NCBI RefSeq assembly: GCF_026914265.1
Contig: NC_069125.1
Span: forward strand, 8,185,617-8,249,616
Length of the DNA stretch: 64,000 nt
Direction of reading: 5' to 3'
From: Mya arenaria
Taxonomy: Eukaryota > Mollusca > Bivalvia > Myida > Myidae
A program made the position numbers and the translations under genes. Under the pieces are notes generated by a model. That model worked only from the letters and a program-made list of their open reading frames with translations. It did no database searches and had not been told where the DNA came from. Below are positions 12,601 through 25,800 of this stretch, piece by piece (positions within the stretch are counted from its first letter, which is position 1; every line of letters starts with the position of its first letter).

Positions 12601-15600
12601 GTTCTTAAAACTATTCTCCAAAATTGCAGATCAGAACAAATTTCATAAGTTAATTTTAGATCTCTGCTCCAGAAACAAAAATTGGTTGAAGAAAAAGAAT
12701 AATGGTAAGATTCGGCGTATTAAATTGGTAAATGTACATACTCTTCCGGAGAATTTTGTCAATTGGCATAATGATGATTTTTCTGTTTTAAAATGATTAA
12801 ACTTGACATAATTTTGATTCTGGTTATTGATAATTGTAACTCGATTTGTAATTTGAAACTCAATGTATCATTCCTTTCAGACAACTTTAACCTCATTGTA
12901 TACTTTGTTTTAATATATGTATTCACTATGTGCCTGCATAAAGCCTCGTTATACTTAGCACTTATAATATTCTCATGTTTGTAAACTCTGTTTGCATTGA
13001 GTGTATGAATAAACTTTAAACTTTAAGAAGAGCTGTCACAGTAGGTGATTAATGCCCCCAGAGTGCCATCCAGCTCAATGGTTTAAGCAATACTTAAACA
13101 GTTGAACACCGTTGAAAACGCTGGAACCCAAACTGTTATTCCGAAATATCGTTATTTCGAAATAACAATTTTCAGAAAATGACAGGGTTCGCCTTCGCGA
13201 TGACGTGAAAAATTAAGTCGTGAAGAATGCAATGTTGGTTACATGTTATCAATATGATACATTCGGTTTGAGTGATCTTTCATATACATGTTTGTTGAAT
13301 TATTGTTTATATTAATAAATGACAAACAATTGGTTATAATACTTCTTATAACAACATTTAAAATTTAAAACAAAATGACAGCACATGTATGCATTCGGAA
13401 CATATAGCACAGTTGGTTACCAGGCCCTTCTCCAGATTGTTCGGTAGCCGTTCAAGTGAGCAATGAGGCGATCAAATCTGATGAGATGGACATTTTCGAA
13501 TGATATTAACCAGCAATTATGTACACACTACATCACCCAAATTAATTGCTCATTTTCCAACATCGATGTTTGTCACATACACATGCTCAATGTCACACTT
13601 TAACAAGCGCTAATTGTCACCTCAAGCTGATGCCGAATGCATTCGCAGTATGGTGTGAAAAACTATGAGATGATGGGAGTTCGAAAAAAGGACTGATAAA
13701 TAGGTGTAAAATACAAAAATGGGACTGTATTTTCACTGCGAAATAGTGATTTATTTCGGATAATAGATTAAAAATTTAGTTAACCAAAGATGGAATAAAA
13801 TCGGGAAAAAATAATTTCGAAATAGCGATAATTTCTGATAAACGGTATTCGGAATAGCAGTGTTCAACTGTATATATGCCTATATTCAGGAAGAGCTAAC
13901 ATACACTATAACCACATGATGGTTGACATGAAGTGTGGAGGAGTGATGAAGTAAGAGTTAGTAATGTAGGTCTTGCACGGGACAAACCGACTTTACGTAC
14001 CAAACATATGTCATTAATATACAATTCCTTCCTGCATGACAAAGTTACAGCTCAGACTCCAGACTGGACTGACAGATGGCGCAATTTTAATATGCCAACC
14101 TTTGAGGCATAAAAACAGTATTATTCCCTTTGTTGCAGAAAAGACCTAATTCGAAGATAAGTCTATTAGATATTTGACTGCAAGATTTATCTGGTACCTC
14201 TGAAGCAGGGAACTCGTCAATGTCAACTTCCTCCTCGGGCCCGCCTGTCCCTTTGACCTGTAACGTCTGGCTGAGGGCGGCCAGGCGCTGTAAAATATTC
14301 ATACATTTCCTTTATATATACATGTAGCTTTAGAACTTGCTCTAATAAGGTCCTTAAATAAGATCATGACATAATAAGTTTATGACATAGTACTGTAAGT
14401 TATCTAAACATCAATAACAACAGTTAATTAATATTTTTTAATAATTCAGATCAATTTGTGATGTAAAACACTCATAAAATTTCGGAAATCTACAGTTCAT
14501 TATTGATAAACTTTCTTTCTGTCCAAACTACCCATGTCACATGGGTAGTTTGGACAGAAAGAAAGTCTATCAATACAGGGTAATGATGTGGCATATGGAG
14601 GAAGGACATTATATTCACATTTCATAAAAACTACATTACCGGTAGTAAAAATAAGTTAAGTGTTTCAACCAGTCAATGACAAAGCAGAACTGTACATGTC
14701 TACATATGGTGTGTGGTTAACACATAATATATTTGGTAAGCTTGGCAAATCTCATACTTAATGGTTCAGGATAGCTCATTAAAGGTTCTTAATTGTAACT
14801 TTAACAATCTTTAATCTGTACAAATGTGACAATATAAGAAATATGTCAGAATTCTTTTAATATCTCAACTTTCTGTTAATTTCTTTTCAAAAAAAATAAT
14901 TCCTTTTATTTTCATTTTTAAACTTGCGAAATTCAAAGTCTACTTATAATTTGCCAGTATCTGAACCAAATTTCATATTTGCAAATAAACAATTTTGGAT
15001 GCAAAAAATTAATGAACTATGGTTCTCCATAAAATTAAATAACTTACATCTTCCACCGACTCCTTCTCCACAAACTTCCTTTCTCTTTCCTTTAATTTCT
15101 TCAGTTTCTCCTCATTTTTTCTCTTTTTGCCCCTTTGTTTCACTTTTGGCTCCTCTACAACCTCTTCCTCAGGACTGTCCAGCAGCAACTGAGTATTTAA
15201 ATTTCAAAATTAAATGTTATGCAAATCAAGTTGAGAAAAATATGGCTTTTTGAATTTTAATACGATCTTTTTGCAAGTGAAGGCATTCACATCTGTTGAT
15301 CAAAGTATATTTTACATGACATAATTGAAAATGATGTAAAGTGTGTTGTTGGAGCTCATAAATTAGAAGATAATACATATATTCATAAAGGCAAGAACAT
15401 GAAATAGAAAGCTGTAACATAACAAAACATTTTTAAGGAATGAATTGCATAATTGAATGTCATTATCGGGATATGAACACATAGTATCACTGTATGGGTA
15501 CTTTAACCAGCCCAACAGCATTCATATCCCCGCTAATGACATTAATCCCACAATTCATCACCTAAATTTACACCAATAGTTCATTATTTCATTCAAGAAT

Positions 15601-18600
15601 TGTTAAAACCATTAATTTCATTTATGAAAACCATACAAGAATTCTTTCTCACTAATTCTGTAAAACACAACAACAAGCCTACCATTACCCCAAACAGTTT
15701 ATCAAATGATGCCACAATAATGCGGGAAAAGATCAACCACGTAAAATCACTTTTAAATGTAAAATTGAAACACTAATGACAACAACACATTTAACATATT
15801 GTAAATTAACACTTTCTAAAATGTTGATTTAAGTTTTTAGGGGCCTGCTCACATAATGCAAACAATAACAAGATAAACAATTTTCTAACAAGATAAAAAA
15901 AAATCAATTTAATTAATTCGGGACCTGAACATATCCGAAAATGTTGCCATCATCGGATGATAACTACAATTGCTGAAAGGCATTTCATTTAAGGAATGAA
16001 AAATGAGGTGTAAATATTTTGATGTAAGCATGTAAAGCTTATTATCAAATCCACAATTTTGTCAAACATACATGCATGTAAATAGGTTACTTTTTACTTT
16101 CTGGGGCTTGGTTACGAACAGTCTCAAGTTCAAGTCTAGACACAGACTCAGAGACATTTTTATAAAGGAATTAAAAAATCATATTAATTCCATTTCTTTT
16201 ACAAAATTTATGTTTATAATAGTAAAACATTCAAACAGTAATATATTTCATTAAATCTTAACATCAATGCTCTGGTAGAAGGAAAATTACAATGAAATGA
16301 GGTTTTGCCATAACGAGTCTTGAGTCTGAACTCAGACTTGAGACTGTTCGTAATCACTGCCCCTGGGGGTTATTCAAGTTCTGTGATGGATGAAGGTACA
16401 ATACAATCTGATTAATTAATTTGCAACTTTTTATTCTTTTAATCCTTAACCTTATCCCAACCATTCTGATCCATGTAACTCAAACTAGCCCTTACAATAC
16501 CCCGTCCTGGCCTTACCCTAAAAGAAAGACCACTAAATTAGATGGGGGACAAATCTAAATATAAAGTCTAATCTTTATTTTATGCTTTATACCTTGGGCG
16601 GGTAGTGTAGGTTGAGCGAACTGTAACACTTGAAGTTGACGAAGCCAAGCAGCGTGGTGTAGAACTCAACAAACGTCTTCATAACCTTGTAATCTACATC
16701 TGTCGGGTGCTGTGAAGTGTAAATACTGGTTATTATTATAAGAAAACCAAAGAGTCTACCCTTCGTTCAATCTTTTATGTTCTACACTACATGCAAAACC
16801 AAAATAATATGGACAACGATCATGTAAATTTTATTTAAAGGCCTAGTTTAAGGAATGTTTGGCATGATAATCCCCTGCTGTGCATCTCCTGTTAATTGCA
16901 CTGGTGTCACAGTAGGGGCCAATTTCCTCTGTATTTGTTTATTGGCTTAGGGCCATTTAGGGTCCATTTCTATAATAATACCTCCAAAACTGAAATACTC
17001 AGATCAGAGATCTGATAAGAGGGATTAAGGCAAGTAGATGAAGATCCATACACAGAGTTTGTGAACTGTATACAGATTGGGGGGGGGGGGGGGGGGGGGG
17101 GGGTCTCTAACAGAAGGCTTAAACTAGGCCTTTAAGCCAAACTTTCCTAATGTCTCTAGAATGAAGAGGCCAAGTACCAAGGTGTTGGTAGGGTTAATGC
17201 CAGAAAGTACCAAAACCTTCTATATTTTAATGCCGCTTTTTACCTTCTGACTTTACCACACAAATAATACAGTCATACTTTCTATTGCCAAGTGAGGGCT
17301 ATTCCAGTAAAACATATTACCCATGAGGGGGAGGCATTTATATTAATAGTATATGGGTGGGTGTCTTTTTTCCCTAATTTGGACCAAAGAAGGGTAAAAT
17401 TGCTTCTGTAGGGGGTGCTATAATTTGAAAGTGCCTTCCCCCCCGGAAGTTATATGTTTAAATGGAATAGCCCTGACCTGATGCTATTAAAAACGTTTTA
17501 ATTATATGTTAAATGAACTACAAATTTAAAAACTAACTTTAATGACATAGAATGGGCTGATAATTAATTTTTAAGCATGAAATATTGAATGATGTGCTCA
17601 CATCTTTAAATATAAAGTAAAGTACGTCTGAAAAAGTTGTCTTAAATCTTGTTAGAAATATTGCTGATCACAAGTGTAGCCATGGAACGTTCAGAGCAGA
17701 AACAATTTGAAAGTTAACAACGAAGATGTTTACAATGCTCTTAACTCAAATAACATTCGGACAATCAGCCCAGTGTTTATAAAAAGCAATCGTGTGAATT
17801 ATACAAATCATCAACACACCATGTATAATACATGTATTTCATTAAAGATGCATTCTTAATGCCAAATAAGATTTACCACAATTAATAATACTGTTTTAAT
17901 ATTCGTAAAAGAATATATAAATGTCAGAAACAATGGTTCTTTTGAAGGATTCCAAGTTTAATTTGAAAGAAATGAACATAAAACACAGTATTTGTACCTT
18001 ATGAGACTATAGTAGACCACAGTAAAACTTTAAGCAATCACCAATCATTTAATACTTCTGCCTTTTCTGCTGTTAAATTCATGGTTTCAATTTTGCTATC
18101 AGTAATAAATATTTTCCATAAATGCACTATAGAGTAAGTAGTTAAAGGTTTATCAGTGAAAATTGATGTTTGTTATATATGTGTATGTATTAATTTTGAA
18201 TAAAAGTGTCACTTAAATACACTACTTACAGCAAACCCCGTACTATGAGGCAACACCCAGTTAACCACCTGGCCGAACAACTCGGCCTGGTAGTAGATCC
18301 CCTTGATTGAAATGAACACCTGAAATAGATGATAAGCCATGGGTTGATTTGGTTGATGTTTTCATATACATCTAAATGTACAATCTAGTTATGGAGCAAT
18401 CGCCAATCGTGTCAAACATCAATCCCTGCCGATGGGTTAATCATGTGACAATTGAAGAATCATGAGATCATTATTAGCGGAGAAAATGGATAAGGAAACA
18501 TGGGTATTTCCCTTCAGTGTTTTTCCTGTTCAGAAAGCTATTGTCAATTTATTAACTGATCAGGGCATAAAACACCAATTTTTCATATACCTTTGTGAAA

Positions 18601-21600
18601 TTGTTCTGTGCATAAAGATATTTAGTTTACAGGCAGTCTAAAACCACAAATATGTACTAGAACAATAGATGATTATAACTGTTAAGATGGTTTAAATTTC
18701 CTATACTTGAGATATTGGGGTCAAACATGTGCTTTTTTGCAAATATTGACAGCAGTAAAAGTAACAATTTAAAACTGCTATGGTTCCTAATCAGAAAACA
18801 CTAAATAGCTGTCACCAATGCCTGCTTGGTTTAGCTTCCAAAAAATAATAATCTCATACAAATCTTGATACCGTTAACTCTTTTGAAAGCGGAAATTGAA
18901 AGTAATCTGATTTTAGATCTATTTTTCTAGTTCACACCCATGTTTTCAGATAGTAAGTCAACCAATTATATATCCTTATGCATAAGAGAATTTTATGAAA
19001 AATGAGCTTTTCATTTTTTTAATCAAGCAATAAATATGATGGGGAATCCCATTGTTTCCAGATAGGTCAATCTCCTCCCCTGATAATGTTGAATTATAAT
19101 TATTCAATATCATACCTTATAAGTTATAAGATAACTGAATCATTTTTATTGAAATTAAAAAGTGTATGCTCAATGAATAATAACAGTTATTTAGTTTAAA
19201 CTTATTTAATTTTACAGCGATTGCGAAACAGGCTATTGCAACTTATATTAATCACTCTCGTTGGCTCGATGTTGTGCAAGATTGTGGTCTTGTGTTGTGG
19301 GGGGAACCGGAGTACTTGGAGGAAACCCACTTGTCCCGCTTGGTGACCACAAACCAAACTCACATGTGCCCAGACCAAGAAAATAACAGTTATTTACAAC
19401 TGAAACATGACTTGTTAGCAATAAAACTTAAAACTCAATGCAAAATTAACTGAACTCAGTCAATTTACCTTTCTCAATGACTTTGAAGCAATGACGAAGT
19501 GCATGAACTCAACAGATAGTCGCCGACACAGCTGTATAAACCGTGTGTCCGTTTCTTTGGTTTTCGGGAACACGGAGAACAGGAAGACCATGGACAGGCA
19601 GTCATCCATGTCCCTGATAGCGTCAATAAATGTCGGGTATCTGGAAACATTCACACAACATACTCTATAGTGTTTCAATTTGCAAGGGTTTAGATTTTAA
19701 TACAAATGTTTTGATCTACAGAAAAAGATGAATAAATATCGCTAACAATGGTTCTTATGAAGGATACCATGTTTAACTTAAAAAAGGTGCAGAAAACATG
19801 GTATTTCTATCTTATGAGACGTTAGTTGATCACTGTTAGTCTTTGAGCACTCGCCAGTCATTTAATATATGTGCATTTTCAGCTATTAAATACACGTTTA
19901 CAATCTTGTTATAAATCAGTAATTAAATTTTCCATAAATGCATTATTTAGTAAGGAGTTAAAGGTTTATCACTTTAAATTTATGATTGTTAAACATGTGT
20001 TTGTATTGATTTTAAATACGAGTGTAACTTTAATCAGTTTTCAACAATCAATCAGGTAAATTTATTAAAAATATATGAAAATATTCAAGTTACTAACGTT
20101 TTCCTTCAACTGTGCAAATGTTAAACTTTAGAAAGTTGAACCAAATCAAATAATAATTGACCGAATGAATCCATTACCTTTCTTTTACAATATGATCAAG
20201 CTTATATTTGGGCCTGTTCCTCCTGATTCTTGAGGCTGAGTTCATATTCTTGGTGCCATATGCTCTCTTCAATCTCCTCATGAAATGCTAAAGAAAAACA
20301 TCATACAACAAGTAGAAGCAATATTCAGGTACATGTATATAATATAAGGAAGCCTATGAACATTTAAGCATGTCATATTAATCAATTAAAATAATTATGT
20401 AGTTTTTGTTAATAGTATTTTATTCTCTACACTTAACCCTTTTCATCCAAAATTGGCAATGATGCCCATTGGATACCTCAAGAAATCACCCACAGAGTAA
20501 TCTGGGTTTCTGCTTTACTCACACAACTTAAAAATGCAATTTGCAATATTGATTGAATTTAATCTGCCATTCTGGTATCCACTAATTTGTAGAAGAGGGG
20601 CAGGGTGCTAATTTTAATTTTATGATCAGTTTAAATTAAAACAAAAGAATTATTTGACAGTCGTTTAGTATTCAAGTGTAGGAATAATAATATAAAAATG
20701 TTCCTCCTTTTTACCTCAGTAATATGGAGAGAAAAACTACACTGTTAAGAAGTCAAACTGTGAAACAATAAGTATTGTAACAATTAAAAAAAAATGCTGT
20801 AATAAAACAAACTAAAAATGCATTGAAAGAAGTACAAACCTGTTCAACTATACAGATGTATTGACATTATTCTCACCTTAAACTCTCTGAACTTGTTAAT
20901 AAGCGGCTCATGGAGAAGGAACTGTATGTCCTTGACAAAGTAGTAGGTGCGAGGTGCCTGATTTCCGTGGCCTACAACCTTTCTGTGCCGTGGTTCCACT
21001 GGGTAGATGCCCTTCAGGATACATAGCCGCCTGGAAACAATTTTGTTTTCTTCATTAAATGATTTAACTGATCACATGTTGAGTATTTCATGTTTTTGTC
21101 ACCATTTCAGGAAGGTGGTCATGGCCTTTAAGAAAATGTGCCGTTGTTCAACCATTAGTGTTGCAGAGTTAAGTATTTTTTTTATTTTTTTACTTTTATC
21201 ATAAAATTATAGCAGTTGCAAGTTTGTTTTTTTGGTGACTTAGCAGATTAACTCACCAATTGGCTGTGTGGTTTTGTCAACACCTCAGAGCATTTAGGCA
21301 CACGCTATGCAAGTCTTTCTGTGAATTCTGTTTTTTTCTCCCATTTTTTTCCCTTTTCAAATTTAATTCAACATTGCTTCTTTGTGAAAAAGGCATAAAA
21401 TGTTACTTAAATCTTATCATCTAATTTGTGCTCGATCGAGCAATAGTTCCCAGATCAAGCAACATTGTCTGATTTGACAAGTTTTGCCAGCATTAGATAA
21501 TCCTTATTTAAATTTTAACAATTATTATACCTAAAATCCTTCAGAGATATTTGTAATTTCTTGATGGCTTTTGTCCTGTGGATGTAAGCTGTGGCCGCCC

Positions 21601-21914
21601 CACTTGTTCCCTGGAAATCGACAAAAAGATAGGTATTTAAATGGTTCACATAACTGATATTGATTAGGAATTAGATGCTTCAGGTTGTGCTCAAACTGCA
21701 GCCGTATAGCAAAAAGCAAATGATGATTTCTTTCAAAAGACAAATAAGAAATTAAAGAATTAAAGATAACAAGTTAAGTCACAGTTAATCTTTTCGAAAA
21801 AACAACCTTGTTTTAGGTACGGAGTTGTATTCTGTGTAATCAATACAATACTGAGTGCTTCAAGTAATAACTGCATACAAAATATTACCATACCTTCTTC
21901 TTCGGTCTGCCCAT
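6674..21914 (-). CDS. PES1: Pescadillo homolog (PES1), 16 coding exons, 621 aa
   Basis: Nucleolar protein of the PES1-BOP1-WDR12 complex needed for 60S subunit assembly. Exons: 21914-21894, 21610-21531, 21030-20877, 20287-20178, 19640-19469, 18319-18230, 16709-16593, 15188-15048, 14287-14198, 11816-11683, 10769-10644, 9880-9708, 9282-9130, 8153-8095, 7679-7512, 6751-6674. All introns are GT-AG and the frames join exactly (1866 nt). The start has a good context (AAAATGG) and gives MGRPKKKG. The N-terminal pescadillo domain (residues about 7-290) includes [24 protein letters not shown] and [17 protein letters not shown] domain follows (about 347-446; [22 protein letters not shown]). Then come an acidic Glu/Asp/Ser tract (about 470-520) and a Lys-rich tail. 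Length is close to human PES1 (588 aa). Introns beside exons 10 and 12 contain decayed copies of those exons' edges. Confidence 0.96.
7021..7330. repeat. Possible decayed interspersed repeat in PES1 last intron region
   Basis: Between PES1 exons 16 and 15. The phrase GACCAAATTTGGTGATGATT and partly repeated GGTTATC-AAACTTG/GAACCTG motifs resemble old dispersed repeats common in mollusc genomes. This rests on recollection of style, and the family is not identified. Confidence 0.3.
7881..8043. mobile_element. Tc1/mariner-type MITE, 163 bp
   Basis: Ends CAGTCAAACCCTGCT and GGGGTTCGACTG are inverted repeats. TA flanks both sides (7879-7880 and 8044-8045), the target duplication of the Tc1/mariner superfamily. 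It lies in the PES1 intron between exons 15 and 14 and has no transposase. Confidence 0.75.
9890..10165 (-). repeat. Two decayed partial copies of PES1 exon 12 in the preceding intron
   Basis: Copy one (about 9942-10068) repeats the intron end, the AG acceptor and the first ~90 nt of exon 12; it still reads [13 protein letters not shown] followed by [14 protein letters not shown]. Copy two (about 10072-10160) is shorter, with a deletion across QPQW. A G-run lies between the true exon and copy one (9910-9937). Neither copy has the exon's 3' half or its donor, so neither is a usable alternative exon. They lie upstream of the true exon in transcript order. Confidence 0.85.
11498..11668 (-). repeat. 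Two decayed partial copies of PES1 exon 10 3' edge
   Basis: Sequence at 11582-11665 aligns with the 3' half and donor edge of exon 10 (11683-11816): both share AACACCA-TGT, CTCTT-AT-CAAGA and TTCTGGAATTTC in the same order. A shorter match with GAGGCCCTTAAAGA lies at 11502-11530. Both are downstream of the true exon in transcript order and are too mutated to be functional exons. Confidence 0.7.
11855..12045. repeat. 62-bp tandem repeat, 3 copies
   Basis: The unit includes TATGCTTCTGTTTCATTGAC and TGATATAATTGTAGTTAA, repeated three times with few differences. It lies in the PES1 intron upstream of exon 10. Confidence 0.85.
12560..13030 (+). other. Possible old retroposon 3' end
   Basis: Open frames at 12566-12796 (76 aa) and 12793-12984 (63 aa) overlap, match no family I know, and are followed by ATGAATAAACTTTAAACTTT (13004-13023), a short-repeat tail like those of CR1/L2-type LINEs. 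It lies in a PES1 intron on the opposite strand. The assignment is tentative; chance open frames are the alternative. Confidence 0.3.
13099..13870. mobile_element. Tc1/mariner-like MITE, about 772 bp
   Basis: Outer ends CAGTTGAACACCG and GTGTTCAACTG are inverted repeats. Just inside both ends are runs of TTCCGAA/TTTCGAAAT sequence in opposite orientation. TA follows the right end, but the left is flanked by AA, so the target duplication is not intact. It is non-coding, within a PES1 intron. Confidence 0.65.
14501..14575. repeat. 75-bp near-perfect hairpin
   Basis: Arms of 37 bp around a single central base (14538) pair with one mismatch; the centre reads CCCATGTCACATGGG. It lies in the PES1 intron between exons 8 and 9. 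It could be a minimal foldback element or a structured RNA segment; the one-base loop argues against a canonical microRNA precursor. Confidence 0.7.
17842..18216. mobile_element. MITE family D copy 1
   Basis: Starts TTAAAGATGCATTCTTA and ends AAAAGTGTCACTTAAA. Shared interior landmarks of this family are AACAATGGTTCTT and TTTCCATAAATGCA. It lies in the PES1 intron between exons 7 and 6. Five other copies are in this window (19695, 24524, 35537, 36413, 37890). Confidence 0.7.
19695..20033. mobile_element. MITE family D copy 2, left end missing
   Basis: Interior and right end match family D (AACAATGGTTCTTATGAAGG; right end GAGTGTAACTTTAA), but the left terminal sequence is not recognisable. 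It lies in the PES1 intron between exons 5 and 4. Confidence 0.6.
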
Positions 21915-23436
21915 TTTCGTTAAATAGACGTTTGTTTTTACCACACGTGTTTACTTTTTTTCTTTGGACGAAACCTTCTTTGTGAAGAGCTTTATAAACA
22001 AGGGAGGTAAATAACAGAACTTTGGCTAAATACTACTATTACTTTGGTTGGCAACCCGGTAGTATCCATGTAGAACGAGCATATTACATACGAGGTGATT
22101 TTATTGAATTGTTGTCCTAAACAACAGCGGCGATGACAAATTGAAGTAAAGCACAACAAGACAACAGTCCTCAAAAATTATCTACGACGGCAAAAAGAAA
22201 TATCGACTTGCTTTATGCTGTACAGAGGTGTATTATATAATTTTCGGCTTTTCGTTTATTCACAGAGCCGTCAGCGGTACCATATTGCATAAGACTCCTA
22301 GACGCATACTGCAACGCTTCGGATAATTAACGAGATTTAAAATCATGTACATAATATGGTAAGACCTAGTTTTTACAATGCCAACAACTAATGATTATCT
22401 TGATGGAAGATTGCGCCCATTGTTTTAGCTCGATCACAAGTTATATGATACGCTTTTACACACATTTACTTTCTATAAACTGCTGTTTAGGCGACCCCCA
22501 TTAAATGAAATATATGCACAAGTAATGATGTTAAGTTTTACGGAATATTCATGATTAGTCCGCTTTTATGAACCGATAATTGAATATCGAACGCCGAGCG
22601 GGTCATACAGGATCTTTATCCAACAAAGAAAGCAGCAGCGAGCATCAATTGAGATCGGGCGAGGATCGCTTATTAATCACATTGATATATTCTGATCGGA
22701 TTTCACGGAAAAATGGCAAGGTATTTGAAGATTATATGAAATTGATACATTTTAAATATTTCTTTTAGATTGTGTATAAATATTATTCATTTATGATCTA
22801 TTCGTATTTTGATATGTGCTTCCTTTAAACAGGACTTTTACATAAGAGTGGCAAATGTCGACGGTAGTACGAAGTGCTCATAAATTTGTCAGGTCATGAA
22901 GTTAACTTGAAATATTAATACTTTTATGTGAAAATGATATACTGGATAGCTAGTTCAATTTCCAAAATACATATTTATATAGATCTTCAGTTTTTTTCAC
23001 TATGTAAGTGAGTGATCCAGATTTTGTTGATTTATTGTTTATTATCACCATATTATTGTTTACTCAAACTTTGGGCAAAGAAAAATATAATGTCCTTATA
23101 AGCCATAAATGAAGTGTTTGACCTTTTCAAATCACTTGTTAATGGTGAAACCTGCATGTTGTAAGAATGGTCGCCGAAAGAATAACGTTCAGTGGCCAGG
23201 CACGTATCATGTTTTATGCATTTTTGGCTATACATTGAAATATATTTTTAAATGGATTATATCGCAGATTTCATTTTGGTGGCAAGTCTCTCTAAATGTA
23301 AGCATATAATGAGTTATTTTATTCATTATAATGAACGAAAGCAGCAAATCCGTAACTGATATACTCAATCTGAGAGAACATCGTAAATTGATATCAAACC
23401 CGGACCATCAGATTTGTGTGCAGATTATAAGTATCT
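21915..23436. other. Intergenic, PES1 upstream region
   Basis: The first few hundred bases hold the PES1 5' UTR and promoter on the minus strand. No TATA box or other specific element could be assigned. The rest is AT-rich with short unconserved open frames. Confidence 0.4.
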
Positions 23437-24003
23437 TCCATGGCCGAGAGTGTAAGATAGGTTCATTCCGACCCGAGCGTAGGGTGTTTTGCGGAAACGA
23501 GGTTTACCGAGTTTCCGCAAAACACCCTGCGCGAGGGATGGGATGAACCTATCTTACACGAGCGGCTATGGTAGATGCTTTTTCTCCCACCTCAGTTAAA
23601 CAACATTAAGTAAAAATGTATTTTTTGCTGGAACTCTTTTGTGCTTAGTGAAAATAATTGCGTATGGATATGCGATAGCACGTGGTTGTCATGGCGCGCA
23701 GTGATCCAGTTAATGTTAATAGTCAAATCGGTCTTTTAAATAGTTCTAAGGAGAATGAAGCATTTTTTTTCTTGAATGGTGCGTGAAAACTGTTTTATAG
23801 TGACATTTGAAGCGAGAAGTAATTAATTAGCGTTCTAAATATTACCAAAAGACAAGATTTCCTTGATGCTACTGACGACAGTGACAATGCGGTGACCATT
23901 AAAAAGGAGTTCCATACGGGCATTTTATCTTCGCCCGTGGGCAAGATAAGAATATCTAGCATGGTTAAATTATTGGATCTTCTTATCTGAGGTGGGAGAA
24001 AAA
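23437..24003. mobile_element. Hairpin plus inverted-repeat element (family E)
   Basis: Positions 23437-23573 fold into a long imperfect hairpin: GTGTAAGATAGGTTCATTCC pairs with GGATGAACCTATCTTACAC, and GTTTTGCGGAAAC pairs with GTTTCCGCAAAAC. Next to it, 23580-24003 is bounded by TTTTTCTCCCACCTCAG and CTGAGGTGGGAGAAAAA. Related sequence recurs at 50290-50640 and in the spacer of the foldback element (55160-55360). No transposase is present. Confidence 0.6.
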
Positions 24004-24523
24004 AATATTAGCGAACTTTTGCCAATTTTTTAACTGGGGAATATGTGGCCACGTAGCTTTTTTTAAAAGGTATATATAATTTAACCTGTTACAAACTCTC
24101 ATGTTGGTTTATTATTATTATTATTATTATTTAAATGCATAGGCTTTAAACAAAATAATGCATTAAAACTAACAAAAATGTATTTGCATAAACCTATAAT
24201 GTGTACCTCTGACATTCACGGACTACCCAAACAATACCTTATGAGGAAAAGACTAGAGGTGGTAATTAATTTCTCGGAGACATCACACATTCACCGTTTC
24301 CAATATTTCCAATAACGTGCTAGGGTTAGAATGACATGGTTATATGTGTAGGTGTTGTCACCTAACAGACAAAGTATATATTCATCTCAAGAACTCAGTA
24401 CGTATCGGTCAGAGATCATGAAAACACATGTTTCTATAAATTTAATTATATACATAATACACCTGACCAATACCGCATGACACCAATTTTCTACCAGGTA
24501 GTTTGAGATAGACTTGGATTGTT
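24004..24523. other. Intergenic, no feature recognised
   Basis: AT-rich sequence with a short TAT/ATT microsatellite near 24112-24132. No gene or RNA was recognised. Confidence 0.4.
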
Positions 24524-24873
24524 TTAAAGTGACACTCTTATTCAAAATCAATATAACAAACATAAATCTTGAGTGATAAACCTGAAACTACTCACTTAAT
24601 AATGCATTTATGGAAAATATTACTTGCTGACAACAAGACTGTAACCGTGTATTTAATAGCAGAAAGTGCAAAAAAATAATTGATTGGTGAATGCTAAAAT
24701 ATTTACTGAGGATTACTATAGTCTCATGAGGAAGAAATACCGTGTTTTATGCTCATTTCTTTCAAATTAAACTCGGTAACCATTGTTTTCGACATTTATT
24801 CATCCTTTTTGGAATATCAAAACAATACTATTAATTGTGGTAAATCTTATTTGGGAGTAAGAGTGCATCTTAA
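24524..24873. mobile_element. MITE family D copy 3
   Basis: Starts TTAAAGTGACACTCTTATTC and ends GAGTAAGAGTGCATCTTAA, inverted relative to copy 1. It is intergenic and non-coding. Confidence 0.75.
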
Positions 24874-25030
24874 ACAGCACATACCTGAAGACGTTCCAAC
24901 TTAAGGTAAGCCATCCATAATTATGATGTACAGATTAGATTTTAACATAATATTTCTATTTTTAATCTCTATTGATTAACCATTGTATTATTTTCGCATG
25001 GATTCCATTTATACTATAATAATAATACCT

Positions 25031-25268
25031 TAAAGCTGCACTCTCATTAATATACTATTTTTACAACTTTTTTATTTTTTGTCTTGGAAAGAGCAAACTT
25101 TTGCATAAATATCTGCAAACTAATGATATAAGTTTGCCTACAAAAATCAGATCGAAGATTTTCATATTTCCGTTCGTAAATTAATGTTTTATGGCCTAAA
25201 CAAACGGTTTAAGAAAAACGCAAAAAATATTCAAACTAAACATTCTTTTAATTGAGAGTGAAACTTTT
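25031..25268. mobile_element. MITE family A, short copy
   Basis: Starts TAAAGCTGCACTCTCA and ends near TTGAGAGTGAAACTTTT. The internal AAACGGTTTAAG palindrome half seen in other copies is present. The right end is diverged. Confidence 0.6.
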
Positions 25269-25339
25269 CCAGTAGCAAGTTTTATAATAATGATTGATGG
25301 CTTACCCTTATTTGAAAAAAAAACACACTTCTACGTGGT

Positions 25340-25800
25340 TTAGTGGGTTTAGTGGTTAAGGCGTCCGCCTACGGATCGGGAGGTCGTGGGTTCGATCCCG
25401 GGCAGCGTCATACCGAAAGACGTTAAAGGTTTGTACAAGTAGGTCCCTTGCCTGGTGCTCGGCATTTAAAGGGTAGTGCTTGGAAAAGTGGTGTACTCAG
25501 TACTGGTTCAACCCAGGAAAGTTGTATTCCGTGTATCGGTGCTTTACACTCGGAGCACGTTAAAGAACCAAGAGGTCTCTTCGCAAAGAGCTAGGGTATC
25601 GCACCCGGATCTCTTGTATCTCACTCTGTTTCTTCAAGTCTTCCAATGTCTGGATTTGACTGCGAATTGCTGTCACTTCTATCTCATGTCACTTATGGCA
25701 TTTAACACACAATTTAAGTCGTGATGCGTCACGGCGGGGTCAAGCCATAATGCAGTCAATGGGCAAGGGCAGACCTTGATAAACTCAAATAAACAAACCC
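25340..25800 (+). mobile_element. tRNA-derived SINE, copy 1
   Basis: The head is tRNA-like: AGTGGTTAAGGCGTCCGCC gives an A-box-like region, and GGGTTCGATCCC a B box with the T-arm. The body contains GTACTCAGTACTGGTTCAAC and AAAGAACCAAGAGGTCTCTT, shared with the copy at 59285. The tail, near 25780-25800, is A-rich. This is a non-autonomous retroposon; open frames within it are fortuitous. The conserved body suggests one of the long-lived metazoan SINE superfamilies, which I cannot name with certainty. Confidence 0.85.
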
